A stretch of DNA of 64,000 bases from Stanieria sp964562685 (GTDB lineage: Bacteria > Cyanobacteriota > Cyanobacteriia > Cyanobacteriales > Xenococcaceae): contig CAZLUP010000011.1 of assembly GCA_964562685.1 (NCBI GenBank), positions 26,747 through 90,746 of the forward strand. The letters are read 5' to 3'. A program made the translations under genes and the position numbers. The notes under the pieces are model-generated. The model ran no database searches and was not told where the DNA came from. It saw nothing but the letters and a program-made list of their open reading frames with translations. Of this stretch, positions 44,378-53,299 are shown piece by piece (the stretch's first letter is position 1; every line of letters begins with the position of its first letter).

Positions 44378-45892
44378 ATGAACTCCGACTATTTGGAGAA
44401 AATTTTAACTGCTCGCGTTTATGATGTCGCTCAGGAATCTCCACTAGAATATGCACCTAATCTTTCCGCAAGATTGCAAAACAAACTTCTGCTTAAAAGG
44501 GAAGATATGCAATCGGTGTTTTCCTTCAAACTGCGGGGAGCTTACAATAAAATGGCGCAATTATCTCCAGATATTTTGGCACAGGGAGTAATTGCAGCTT
44601 CGGCAGGAAATCATGCTCAAGGAGTAGCTTTAGCTGCTAGTAAACTGGGAACTACGGCGATTATTGTCATGCCTGTAACTACACCTCAAGTAAAAGTTGA
44701 TGCAGTGGCAGCTAGAGGCGGACAAGTAGTTTTACATGGGGATACTTATGATGATGCTTGTGCCTATGCTTGGCAACTAGAAGCAGAAAAACATTTAACT
44801 TTTATTCATCCCTTTGACGATCCTGATGTGATTGCGGGACAGGGAACAATTGGCATGGAAATTTTACGGCAATATCAACAGCCAATTGATGCGATTTTTG
44901 TAGCGATTGGAGGCGGTGGTTTAATTTCGGGAATTGCAGCTTATATCAAACGATTACGACCCGAAATCAAGATTATTGGTGTCGAACCAGTTGATGCTGA
45001 TGCGATGTATCAATCCCTAAAAGCAGGCAAAAGAGTACGTTTGTCACAAGTAGGATTATTTGCTGATGGGGTAGCAGTAAGGGAAGTAGGAGAAGAAACT
45101 TTTCGTCTCTGTCAAAAATATGTTGATGAAATTATTCTGGTAAATACTGATGATACTTGTGCTGCGATCAAGGATGTCTTTGAGGATACTAGATCCATTT
45201 TAGAACCTGCGGGAGCATTAGCGATCGCAGGAGCGAAAGCTTATGTAGAAAGAGAAGGATTTGTCGACAAAACTTTGGTTGCTGTTGCTTGCGGAGCAAA
45301 TATGAACTTTGATCGCCTTCGTTTTGTGGCAGAAAGAGCGGAATTAGGTGAAAGAAGAGAAGCGATCTTTGCGGTAACAATTCCTGAAGAAAGAGGTAGT
45401 TTTCGGAGATTTTGTCAGTGTCTGGGTAAGCATAATTTAACCGAATTTAACTATCGTATTGCGGATGAAAAGCAGGCTCACTTTTTTGTCGGCATTCAAA
45501 TTCAAAACCGTGCTGATGCAGATTTAATTAGGGCAACTTTGGAACAATCTGGCTTTAGTACAATTGATTTAACTGACGACGAATTGACTAAATTACACTT
45601 GCGTCACATGGTAGGAGGGCGATCGCCTTTAGCTAAACATGAATTGCTTTATCAGTTTGAGTTTCCCGAACGTCCAGGCGCATTGATCCGATTTCTCAAT
45701 TCTATGAATCCTAATTGGAATATTAGTTTATTTCACTATCGGAACAATGGTGCAGATTACGGCAAGATTGCGATGGGTATCCAAGTTCCTCCTGAAGAAA
45801 TGTTGGAGTGGCAAGCTTTTTTAGATACGATTGGTTATCGCTATTGGGATGAGAGTCAAAATCCTGTTTATAAATTATTTTTGGGACAGTAA
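44378..45892 (+). CDS. ilvA: Threonine ammonia-lyase, biosynthetic
   Basis: A 504-residue PLP enzyme that deaminates threonine to 2-oxobutanoate, committing carbon to isoleucine. The N-terminal catalytic domain has LLLKREDMQSVFSFKLRGAY with the PLP Lys in SFKLRGA, ASAGNHAQGVALAASKLG and the glycine-rich phosphate loop IFVAIGGGGLISGIAAY. The C-terminal third has two ACT-like modules (FAVTIPEERGSFRRFCQCLG, and later YQFEFPERPGALIRFLNSMN), which give isoleucine feedback control and mark the biosynthetic rather than catabolic form. The length is standard. A leader with TATAAT at 44293 precedes it. Confidence 0.95.
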   Translation: MNSDYLEKILTARVYDVAQESPLEYAPNLSARLQNKLLLKREDMQSVFSFKLRGAYNKMAQLSPDILAQGVIAASAGNHAQGVALAASKLGTTAIIVMPVTTPQVKVDAVAARGGQVVLHGDTYDDACAYAWQLEAEKHLTFIHPFDDPDVIAGQGTIGMEILRQYQQPIDAIFVAIGGGGLISGIAAYIKRLRPEIKIIGVEPVDADAMYQSLKAGKRVRLSQVGLFADGVAVREVGEETFRLCQKYVDEIILVNTDDTCAAIKDVFEDTRSILEPAGALAIAGAKAYVEREGFVDKTLVAVACGANMNFDRLRFVAERAELGERREAIFAVTIPEERGSFRRFCQCLGKHNLTEFNYRIADEKQAHFFVGIQIQNRADADLIRATLEQSGFSTIDLTDDELTKLHLRHMVGGRSPLAKHELLYQFEFPERPGALIRFLNSMNPNWNISLFHYRNNGADYGKIAMGIQVPPEEMLEWQAFLDTIGYRYWDESQNPVYKLFLGQ

Positions 45893-45917
45893 CAATTAAT
45901 GCTCACTGATAACTGGT

Positions 45918-45946
45918 GTACAGACGTGTCGGCGACACGTCTCTAC
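45918..45946. terminator. 29-bp palindromic repeat between converging ilvA and nblB-like genes
   Basis: GTACAGACGTGTC (45918-45930) pairs with GACACGTCTCTAC (45934-45946), 12 of 13 positions, loop GGC. It matches a GTAGAGACGT.../...ACGTCTCTAC repeat style that is common in cyanobacterial intergenic DNA and probably ends both transcripts. Confidence 0.75.
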
Positions 45947-45950
45947 TGGT

Positions 45951-46613
45951 TTATTGATTTAAATTAATTCTGGCTTCATTGGCAACTTGTTCAACTAAAT
46001 CTTGACTTAATTGTGCGATCGCTTCTTGTGCTTGTTCACCTCCTAACCTGCCTAAAGCTTGTGCTAAACGATAACGAATTTGCCAATCTTCATGATCGAC
46101 AAAAGGAATTAATAATGGTACAGCGCGAGGATCGCCTAATTCGCCCAAAGCACCGATAGCAGCAGTTTGTAATAAATTATTATCTGAAGTAAGAGCTTCT
46201 TGTAATAAATCAAAACCACGAGGTTCGCCTAGTTCACCCAAAGCAGCTACAATACTAAACTGAATTAGCCAGTCTGAAGTTTGATGATAAAGTGAGGCTA
46301 AATCGTCATAAGCTTCTGTGAGTTTTAAACCAGCAATAGCATCGGCAGCAGCAGCTTGAACATCTGCTTCAGGATCGTTAAATAAGCGATCGCGCAAAAG
46401 TTCAAGAGCAGCAGTAGGATTATGAATCCCGACTGTATCTAATTGGCTAATTGCTGCATAACGAACACGAGTATTTTGATCTTTGACAATTGGTTTAACC
46501 AATTCAAAAGCTATCTCTGGTTCAATTTGCCTTAGTAAATTAATCCCCCGAATGCGATCGCCGAAATCCTCAGAATTGAGTAACTCGCCTACAGATTCTG
46601 GTGTAATGCTCAT
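45951..46613 (-). CDS. nblB: HEAT-repeat protein, NblB-like
   Basis: A 220-residue all-helical protein of HEAT/PBS-lyase repeats: repeated motifs such as NTRVRYAAISQLDTVG, EADVQAAAADAIAGL, QFSIVAALGELGEPRG, LLQTAAIGALGELGDPRAV and YRLAQALGRLGGEQA. Length and N terminus (MSITPESVGELLNSEDFGDR) match cyanobacterial NblB, a phycobilin-lyase homologue needed for phycobilisome breakdown and chlorophyll/bilin handling under nutrient stress. Other PBS-lyase-like repeat proteins are the alternative. It converges with ilvA and is followed on its upstream side by the CBS gene on the same strand. Confidence 0.78.
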   Translation of the reverse strand: MSITPESVGELLNSEDFGDRIRGINLLRQIEPEIAFELVKPIVKDQNTRVRYAAISQLDTVGIHNPTAALELLRDRLFNDPEADVQAAAADAIAGLKLTEAYDDLASLYHQTSDWLIQFSIVAALGELGEPRGFDLLQEALTSDNNLLQTAAIGALGELGDPRAVPLLIPFVDHEDWQIRYRLAQALGRLGGEQAQEAIAQLSQDLVEQVANEARINLNQ

Positions 46614-46662
46614 TATTATTTTTATTTGTTATGTTTGGTTAATTATTCAGTAAGATTTTTAA

Positions 46663-47124
46663 TTAAGATTCAGTTGCCATCATCCGAATAATATCGCCTT
46701 GAGTAATAATGCCTACGATGTGGTTTTGTTCATCAACCACGGGCAGACGGCGAATTCTTTTTTCGTGCATGAGATGGGCTGCTTCTTTGACTGATTGATG
46801 GGGTTTAATTGTGATAGGGCGATCGCTCATAACTTCGGCAACAGTTTGTCCCAAAGCCTTATGAATTTCTTTTTCATAACGAGCAGGATTTTGTAAATAA
46901 ATGACGCTGTCAAGCAGCATAATATAGGGCGGTGGATCGACTCCTGTTTCTTGCCACATTAAATCGGTTTCAGAAAGTACTCCAACTAGTTTTCCTGCTT
47001 CGTCTACTACAGGCAAGCCACTAATTTTGTGTTCTGCTAAAATTTTGATTGCTTCTTTTAACGCGGTTTGAGGCGTTATCACAATCGGACTTGAGGTCAT
47101 GACATCGGCAACAGTTTTGGTCAT
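46663..47124 (-). CDS. Tandem CBS-domain protein
   Basis: A 153-residue protein consisting of two CBS domains: MTKTVADVMTSSPIVITPQT to GVLSETDLMW, and VAEVMSDRPITIKPHQS to GIITQGDIIRMM, separated by a short loop with a hydrophobic stretch. Paired CBS domains form a Bateman module that binds adenosyl nucleotides; here no effector domain is attached, so it may act on a partner. I chose the internal ATG at 47124; the longer frame from 47166 would run into a hairpin at 47162-47205. It may be cotranscribed with the NblB-like gene 49 bp downstream. Confidence 0.85.
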   Translation of the reverse strand: MTKTVADVMTSSPIVITPQTALKEAIKILAEHKISGLPVVDEAGKLVGVLSETDLMWQETGVDPPPYIMLLDSVIYLQNPARYEKEIHKALGQTVAEVMSDRPITIKPHQSVKEAAHLMHEKRIRRLPVVDEQNHIVGIITQGDIIRMMATES

Positions 47125-47161
47125 GCTGAAGTTAAAAATAAAGTTGACTGGTGGAATGCCA

Positions 47162-47205
47162 GTCACGCGCAGGCACTGTCGTTGAACGGCAGTGTACCGC
47201 GTGAC
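47162..47205. repeat. Nested GC-rich hairpin upstream of the CBS gene
   Basis: Outer arms GTCACGCG/CGCGTGAC (47162-47169, 47198-47205) enclose CACTGTCGTT/AACGGCAGTG (one G-T pair). Unlike the other palindromes here it lies between two tandem minus-strand genes; it could end transcription of the upstream reductase gene. Confidence 0.75.
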
Positions 47206-47376
47206 TTAGTATTGTTTTTTACCACTTTTGATGGTCATCGCAAACATCGGTTCTAAATTCTGAACCCGCTAAGGTCCAGAAGAATCACGCTAAGATACCG
47301 ATTACTTCATTTTAGGGAATTTCTAGAACGTTATTTCTGAAGCTGTAGCAGATTGTTACTTTAAATTAAGCTTCGT

Positions 47377-48072
47377 TCATAAATCCCCAAGCGATCGCTT
47401 GACTAGATAATGTAAAAAAACTTCTTGTTCGATCTGTTTAACCTCAACTAATTCTAAGTTAGATGCTTGAGTCGCTAAAAATCCTTCTCCTTCGACTGGG
47501 GTAGGTGCGTCTTTACCACCAAAAATAACTGGACAAATAGTTAACCACAATTGATCGATTAAATTTTCTGTTAATAAAGAAGCAACTAATTCTCCTCCAC
47601 CAAGAACAGCTAATCGGTTGATGCCTAATTCTTTTAATTGTTTGAAGATAGTTTGCCATGAATTGAGTTGAATCAAATCGGCAACTAAGATCTGGTCAAA
47701 TTGCTGCCGTTGCCATGATTTAGCTCCCTCAGTAGTAGTAATCAACCAACGAGGTACAGGTTGAGAAAAAAAACGCAGTTTGGAACTAAATTGTCCCGAA
47801 GCAGAAACAACGATTTGGATCGGTTGAGCAGGAAGATGTTGTTGTCGTCTTTGTTGTAATAATTGAGGATTAGTGATGGGTAAAGTTGTACCGTAAGCAC
47901 GTAAAGTTCCTGCACCAAATAATACTGCATCAACCAAAGCAACTTGTTCTTCTAGATGAACTTTATCTTGTGGTGAACCAAACCGAGCAGGCGATCGCTT
48001 ATAATCGGAAATTTTGCCATCAGCAGTCATGGCTAAAATAACAGTGGTATCAGGTTTATAATTGTAATTCAC
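47377..48072 (-). CDS. RibD C-terminal-type (DHFR-like) reductase
   Basis: A 231-residue protein of the dihydrofolate-reductase-like fold found in the C-terminal half of RibD. Features are TVILAMTADGKISD at the start, LVDAVLFGAGTLRAYGTTLP, the NADPH loop LAVLGGGELVASLL and the closing LWLTICPVIFGGKDAPTPV. A bacterial enzyme of this kind reduces the ribosyl side chain of the pyrimidine intermediate in riboflavin synthesis; standalone members without the deaminase domain are also annotated more generally as DHFR-family. No deaminase domain is present here. RibH lies 6 kb away, not in an operon. Confidence 0.83.
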   Translation of the reverse strand: MNYNYKPDTTVILAMTADGKISDYKRSPARFGSPQDKVHLEEQVALVDAVLFGAGTLRAYGTTLPITNPQLLQQRRQQHLPAQPIQIVVSASGQFSSKLRFFSQPVPRWLITTTEGAKSWQRQQFDQILVADLIQLNSWQTIFKQLKELGINRLAVLGGGELVASLLTENLIDQLWLTICPVIFGGKDAPTPVEGEGFLATQASNLELVEVKQIEQEVFLHYLVKRSLGDL

Positions 48073-48176
48073 AGTAAATTAAATCTAATAATAAGCTGGC
48101 AAATAAAGCAGCAATAGATATCATTGAAACAAGAACAGAAACAATTAAGATAGCTCCAGCAAAAGCTCCAGCTTTT

Positions 48177-50351
48177 ATGAGACTCGGTCAATCTTCTTTT
48201 CGTCGAATTTTACTCTCAAGGCTATTGCTGTTGAGTGTACCCGTGTTATTGATGGGAGTATATGTTACCTATAGAAAGGCTCGTTCGGCTTTTTTAGAAA
48301 CTGCCCGTCAAAATTTAACTGAAAGTGCTATTAGAAAAGGAGAAATAATTAAACAATCAATTGATTCATTAACAACTAATCTAGCTAGTGCTAGTGATGC
48401 AGATATTCTAAAATCTAATTTTCCTAATAATCATCAAGAATTTATTGCTCAATTAAGCGATATTTTACCAACTAATATTTTATGCGTTCAACTCACAGAT
48501 TTACAGACTAATAAAATCACTGCTACTACCTGTTCGGAAAGGATGAAAGTCGAACCTAATTTTTGGTCACCACAAAAAAAGCAACTTTTGACGACTTCCA
48601 ATCAAATTAATATTAAACTGTTATTACCTTCAACTTCTTTGTGGAGAGAAGCCCAAAGCGTTACTGAAGATCCGCCTCAAAGTCAACTCAAACTATGGTT
48701 AACTGCACCAGTTTATAATCGTCAAGGTAATTTGAGTTATGTCTTAAGTGTTAAAGCAGCGATTCTCAACCAGGAGCGAGTCGAACCTGGTTCTCTGGAT
48801 GGTTATCCTGTCGTGATCGATCAAAACGGCGTTATTTTGGCACATCCGTTTATCCAGAGAGTTGGGCGGAATATTCAACAAATGCCTGATGCTCATCGCC
48901 TCCAAAGTTTATTGCGAAATGCGATCGCAGGTAAACCAGATTTTCTTCATTTGTTTTACTTAGAAAAAGACGGTGTAGAGTTAGTAGCTGGCTATAGTTC
49001 TATTCCTAGTCCCATTACTCAAGATTTGAATCAAAAATGGATTATTTTAGCAGTTACTCCTTTAGACGCTGCTTTATTACCACTGAAAGATATTCGTCAA
49101 GTTTTATTTATCATGACGTTTTGTCTGATTTTAGCTAGTTCTTTAGCGACCCTTTATGTCTCTAGAGAATTGGCTCGTCCGTTAGAGCAATTGCGAGATT
49201 ATGCTTTGACTAAAGAACATTTACATTCTCGCGATCGCCTTCCTGAAAATTTTCAAATTCGAGAATTTAATCAATTATCTTTAGCTCTCAATGAGATGGT
49301 AACTAGGTTAAAAGCTTGGGGGGAAGAAATTGTTTCTGCTTGGAAAGAAGCTCAAAATGCTAATCAATTAAAAAGTGAATTTTTGGCTACTACTTCTCAC
49401 GAATTAAGAACGCCTCTCAATGGAATTATTAATTGTATTCGTTTTGTTAAAGATGGTTATTGTGATAACAAAGAAGAAGAAATTGAATTTTTACAACAAG
49501 CTGATGATGCTGCTATACATTTGTTAGGAATTATTAATGATGTTTTAGATATTTCTAAAATTGAAGCAGGGAAGTTATCAGTAAGTTTAGAAAAAGTTGA
49601 TTTGGCTAAAATCATTAATGAAGTTATCGATTTACAAACAGTTCCCATTCAAAAAAAAGGATTAAATTTTAAAACTCCTCAATGGAAGGAAGAAATTTTT
49701 GTGAATGCAGATCCTGCCAAACTTAAACAAATTTTGATAAATATTGTGGGAAATGCCGTAAAATTTACCGACTATGGTAGTATTATTATTGATGTTAAAA
49801 TTAAGGCAAACTCTTCGACTCTCTTTTATCACGCTACTCAGGAAAAACTACTTCAAAGGAATTTTGAAAATCATGAATTATTTTTATCAGAATTATATAA
49901 TCCAGTTGTACCAATTTCCGAAAAAAATCTAAATCTAAATTTAGAAAATAATCATGAAACTGAATTAATTGGAGAAGAATTATTTCAAGAAAAAAGTTAT
50001 TTACCAAGTCAAGTTCGGCAATTGATCGATCCAAAAATTGAAGGTTTTTCCGAAAATCTAGAATTAGACCACAATCATTATTCTCCTCCTACGGTAGTAA
50101 TCACTGTTCAAGATACAGGTATAGGAATAGATCCTAATCAACAAGAAAAATTATTTCGTCCGTTTGTGATGGTAGATGGTTCAACGACTCGTAAATTTGG
50201 CGGTACGGGGTTAGGTTTAGCGATTTCGCGTAATCTGATTGAATTGATGGGGGGGAAAATTAGTTTATATAGTGCAGGAGAAGGACAGGGAACGATGGTA
50301 ACTATCAGTATTCCTTTAGCAGACAATTCTAATCAAGAGTCTTCAAAATAG
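48177..50351 (+). CDS. Membrane sensor histidine kinase with periplasmic Cache-like domain
   Basis: A 724-residue kinase. TM1 is at about 10-28 (ILLSRLLLLSVPVLLMGVY), a periplasmic region of about 280 residues with Cache-like features follows (LKLWLTAPVYNRQGNLSYVL, VIDQNGVILAHPF), then TM2 at about 308-328, HAMP (RELARPLEQLRDYALTKEHL) and HisKA with His408 in TTSHELRTPLNGI. The ATPase domain has INIVGNAVKFTD (N box), DTGIGIDPNQQEKLFRPF and GGTGLGLAIS, but about 100 residues of polar sequence (from about 545 to 640) are inserted between the N box and G1. No receiver domain is attached and no regulator is adjacent. The ligand is unknown. Confidence 0.88.
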   Translation: MRLGQSSFRRILLSRLLLLSVPVLLMGVYVTYRKARSAFLETARQNLTESAIRKGEIIKQSIDSLTTNLASASDADILKSNFPNNHQEFIAQLSDILPTNILCVQLTDLQTNKITATTCSERMKVEPNFWSPQKKQLLTTSNQINIKLLLPSTSLWREAQSVTEDPPQSQLKLWLTAPVYNRQGNLSYVLSVKAAILNQERVEPGSLDGYPVVIDQNGVILAHPFIQRVGRNIQQMPDAHRLQSLLRNAIAGKPDFLHLFYLEKDGVELVAGYSSIPSPITQDLNQKWIILAVTPLDAALLPLKDIRQVLFIMTFCLILASSLATLYVSRELARPLEQLRDYALTKEHLHSRDRLPENFQIREFNQLSLALNEMVTRLKAWGEEIVSAWKEAQNANQLKSEFLATTSHELRTPLNGIINCIRFVKDGYCDNKEEEIEFLQQADDAAIHLLGIINDVLDISKIEAGKLSVSLEKVDLAKIINEVIDLQTVPIQKKGLNFKTPQWKEEIFVNADPAKLKQILINIVGNAVKFTDYGSIIIDVKIKANSSTLFYHATQEKLLQRNFENHELFLSELYNPVVPISEKNLNLNLENNHETELIGEELFQEKSYLPSQVRQLIDPKIEGFSENLELDHNHYSPPTVVITVQDTGIGIDPNQQEKLFRPFVMVDGSTTRKFGGTGLGLAISRNLIELMGGKISLYSAGEGQGTMVTISIPLADNSNQESSK

Positions 50352-50386
50352 TTTAGTTGTGATAGATCAAATAATTTAGATTGTTT

Positions 50387-50779
50387 ATGTCAGTATTTGA
50401 ACGTTTCTTAAATCATCCTAAAAATCGGCGCAATGCTGTAATTTTAGCTCTTTTGGGAGCGATTACTCCTTTAGCTGGACTACACAAGTTTTATTTAGGA
50501 CAACCTCTTTGGGGCGTAATCTATCTTCTGTTATGGTCAACCCCAATGCCAAGAATTGCTTGTGCTATCGAAGCCATTTGGTATCTAATTCAAGACCAAG
50601 AACAATTTGAAGTTCAGTTTAACGGTTTTAGTAGTCCTAGCAACAACATTGCAGCCAGTCAACAAGTAAGTGCGATCGCCAATGCTTTACGGGAATTAGA
50701 CCGATTGCGAGAAGATGGTTTACTTTCAGAATATGAGTTTGAACAGAAGCGTCGTCAAATTTTAGAAAGAATTAGTTAA
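50387..50779 (+). CDS. TM2-domain and SHOCT-domain protein
   Basis: A 130-residue protein. The first half is a TM2 domain: two hydrophobic helices around LALLGAITPLAGLHKFYLGQ and WGVIYLLLWSTPMPRIACAI, with the characteristic G-x-H-K-F-Y-L-G turn. The last 35 residues (ANALRELDRLREDGLLSEYE, then FEQKRRQILERI) are a SHOCT helix pair. The function of TM2-SHOCT proteins is unknown; SHOCT is a short domain often found at the end of membrane proteins. ATG at 50387 is preferred over an upstream TTG at 50381. It ends two bases before the convergent glycosyltransferase gene. Confidence 0.85.
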   Translation: MSVFERFLNHPKNRRNAVILALLGAITPLAGLHKFYLGQPLWGVIYLLLWSTPMPRIACAIEAIWYLIQDQEQFEVQFNGFSSPSNNIAASQQVSAIANALRELDRLREDGLLSEYEFEQKRRQILERIS

Positions 50780-50781
50780 AT

Positions 50782-51942
50782 CTAAGACTCAGAGGCTAAT
50801 AATTGTTGTAATTGTTCTTTTAAAGCCTCTTGTCCAAATTTAGCTAAGGTTTCCTTTCTTAACCATTGACCATCACAACGTTGGTCGTTTCCTTGCAAAA
50901 TCTCTAAACAAGCAGCAGCAACAGCTTCAGGATCGCGGTGGGGGACGCGCCAACCTAAACGTCCGTCCTGTAGAGGATCGGCTGAACCATCCGAATCACC
51001 AGCTAGAACTGGTTTACCACAAGCCATCGCTTCTAAATAAACTATGCCAAATCCTTCTTGAGAAGGCATAATATAAGCATCCGCTACTCGATAATGATCG
51101 ACCAAAGCTTCTGTAGGAACAAAACCAGCAAAAACAACCTGTTGGGCAACTCCTAAATCCTGTGCTAATTGTTCCAAACGAGAGCGATCGTCACCGCGAC
51201 CAATCACCAGATATTTGACGTTGGGAAAACTGTGCAAAATTTTAGGTAAAGCACGAATTGTCACATCTACCCCTTTGTAAATATCTCCTGACCATAATCT
51301 AGCTACGGTCATCAATACTTTGGCATCTCCCAAACCATATTTGTCAATTAATTCTAGAGGTTTGTTACCTGGAGTAAAAAGATTACCATCAACAACACAG
51401 GGAAGAATTTTGACTTTACTAGAATCAATTTGATTAGCTTGACAAACGCGCTGGCAACTATAACGACTAATTGTCCAAATACTGGCTGCTTGTTGTAAAG
51501 CTTGACGTTGATTTTGGGGTAAGGTATCCCAAACTTCTTTGCCATAAGTCAAAATAGTATAAGGAATGCCCAATGGTTGGCATAAAGCTTTAGTAAGAGT
51601 TGCTAATTTAATATGACCACAATAAACTCGTTGAGGACGACGCAGTAATAAACAAGTTAATAAAGAAAAGGCTAGTTTAACTCTGCCTTGCCAAGGAGGT
51701 AAGGTTTTTAGATAATGAAATCGAAATTGTTCTTTTGCATAAGGGTTTTCTGTTCCCCATTCATCTCGAAGTAAAAAAATTTCAGCTTGATAAGATTGAG
51801 ATTGATTAAGATAGTTATAGGCCTGGAAAATATCTTTGACATAAGACTGAATACCACCCTCAAACGTAAATATTTCGAGGAAGAGAAATACGTGTTTTTT
51901 TAGTAGTTTGGTAGTAGGAAGATTTGATTGGTTATGATTCAC
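50782..51942 (-). CDS. Glycosyltransferase family 4
   Basis: A 386-residue GT-B enzyme. N-terminal Rossmann-like half with FEGGIQSYVKDIFQAYNYL (acceptor side); C-terminal half with VLMTVARLWSGDIYKGVDV, FAGFVPTEALVDHY and the EX7E nucleotide-sugar motif EGFGIVYLEAMACGKPV. It probably acts in cell-surface or storage glycan synthesis. No other glycan gene is adjacent; the polysaccharide locus is 35 kb away. The start at 51942 places an acidic, short N terminus without a signal or membrane segment. Donor sugar unknown. Confidence 0.88.
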   Translation of the reverse strand: MNHNQSNLPTTKLLKKHVFLFLEIFTFEGGIQSYVKDIFQAYNYLNQSQSYQAEIFLLRDEWGTENPYAKEQFRFHYLKTLPPWQGRVKLAFSLLTCLLLRRPQRVYCGHIKLATLTKALCQPLGIPYTILTYGKEVWDTLPQNQRQALQQAASIWTISRYSCQRVCQANQIDSSKVKILPCVVDGNLFTPGNKPLELIDKYGLGDAKVLMTVARLWSGDIYKGVDVTIRALPKILHSFPNVKYLVIGRGDDRSRLEQLAQDLGVAQQVVFAGFVPTEALVDHYRVADAYIMPSQEGFGIVYLEAMACGKPVLAGDSDGSADPLQDGRLGWRVPHRDPEAVAAACLEILQGNDQRCDGQWLRKETLAKFGQEALKEQLQQLLASES

Positions 51943-52236
51943 TTGAAGATTAAGCTAAATTTTCTTCTGCAAATTTAACTCAGGTTTAATTAAATAGTCA
52001 TTAATTATTTAAAATTGATCTAGCGGTTCTTAGTTTGATGAAATACAAAAAACACCTTGATTTTTGTTAATTGTTATATCATGTCTAGTTAAACAACCAC
52101 AGTATAGGTTTTGCTAAATTGAAGTTTGTAGCTTTTTTTATTGCGGTTAATTTACTTGACTTGATATTAATAGTTGATTGTATACTTCATGAGTCTTAAA
52201 GTTGCTAGATAAACTTTAAAATTTTAATGTAAAATT

Positions 52237-53145
52237 ATGAATCTAGACCAATCAAATATTTCCCCAGAATATCTTTTATTTGTTCAACATGGTTGGGATG
52301 ACAATAGTAAAGATATTAGTAGATTAGCTCAAGCATTAATTAAAACTAGTAATACTCTGTTAATCGCTCCAAGTTTAGGTAAGATTAAAACTTGGCTCAG
52401 AATAGAACCACTGATTAAACAAGTAGAACTAATTGCTACTAAAATAATTAATCAATATCCCCAAACAACAATTAAAATTATTGGTCATTCTATGGGTGGA
52501 TTAATTTGGTTAGAAGTTCTCGATCGCAATCCTCAATGGTGGCAAAAAGTACATTCTTTAATCTTAATTGGTTCGCCTATTGGTGGCGCACATATAGCTA
52601 GAATGATCGATCCTTGGGAACTTGGAATCGGTATAGCTAGAGATTTGGGGAAAAATCGTCGTTTAATTGCAGAAAAAATTGCTCAAAATATTCCTACTTT
52701 AACTATTGCAGGAGAACTTGGTTTTGGTAGTGATGGTTTAGTTACTTTAGCAGCAACGAAATTTAATTATTGTCAATTTGTCTCTGTGTCAGGAATTGTT
52801 CATGCAGCTTTAAAATGTCATCCGCGTCTGGTGCCAATTATTCAAGATTTTTGGCAAACTCCGCAAATTGCAGCAACTTTAGAAACCAATTTATCCAATC
52901 AATTAATTAACAAATTACAATCTTTACCAGGAATGACTGATGGTCATTGGCAATATTTTTCAAAAGCGCGAGTATATTTACCTTTCCCTGAAGGGATTAA
53001 TCTTCATACTTGGAAAAATCCATTGGGGATCGATCATGTTTTTGTATCTAATCAAGAACAACAATGTCTATATGCGGGCTATGTTGGTTGGTCACACGCA
53101 GCACAATTACGTCAAGCTTTAGTGAAACTAAAACAAGAAATATAG
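52237..53145 (+). CDS. Alpha/beta hydrolase (lipase/esterase-like)
   Basis: A 302-residue protein. The nucleophile elbow is KIIGHSMGGLIWLE (GHSMG, Ser near residue 87); a preceding strand FVQHGWDDNSKDISRLAQAL resembles the oxyanion region, and a C-terminal His (HVFVSNQEQ or HAAQL region) may complete the triad. No signal peptide, so cytosolic. The upstream 294 bp (51943-52236) holds no recognised feature. Substrate unknown; it resembles proteins annotated as lipases or generic hydrolases. Confidence 0.8.
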   Translation: MNLDQSNISPEYLLFVQHGWDDNSKDISRLAQALIKTSNTLLIAPSLGKIKTWLRIEPLIKQVELIATKIINQYPQTTIKIIGHSMGGLIWLEVLDRNPQWWQKVHSLILIGSPIGGAHIARMIDPWELGIGIARDLGKNRRLIAEKIAQNIPTLTIAGELGFGSDGLVTLAATKFNYCQFVSVSGIVHAALKCHPRLVPIIQDFWQTPQIAATLETNLSNQLINKLQSLPGMTDGHWQYFSKARVYLPFPEGINLHTWKNPLGIDHVFVSNQEQQCLYAGYVGWSHAAQLRQALVKLKQEI

Positions 53146-53299
53146 CGTATATTAACCTAATAAAAGCGATCAAATTTCTTCTATGAGTTATGCCTAGCTT
53201 AAAATTCAACCATTAAAACTCCACTTCAAGATAATTTATAAAGCTAGATGGGAACAATAAAAAATATCTCCGAGATAATTGTTGGCATAACTTTTTACT

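Noticed and set aside
47221..47340. A GGTTC...GAACC hairpin that looked like a tRNA T arm
   Set aside because: The loop is 8 bases, and no acceptor stem, D arm or anticodon arm can be built around it.
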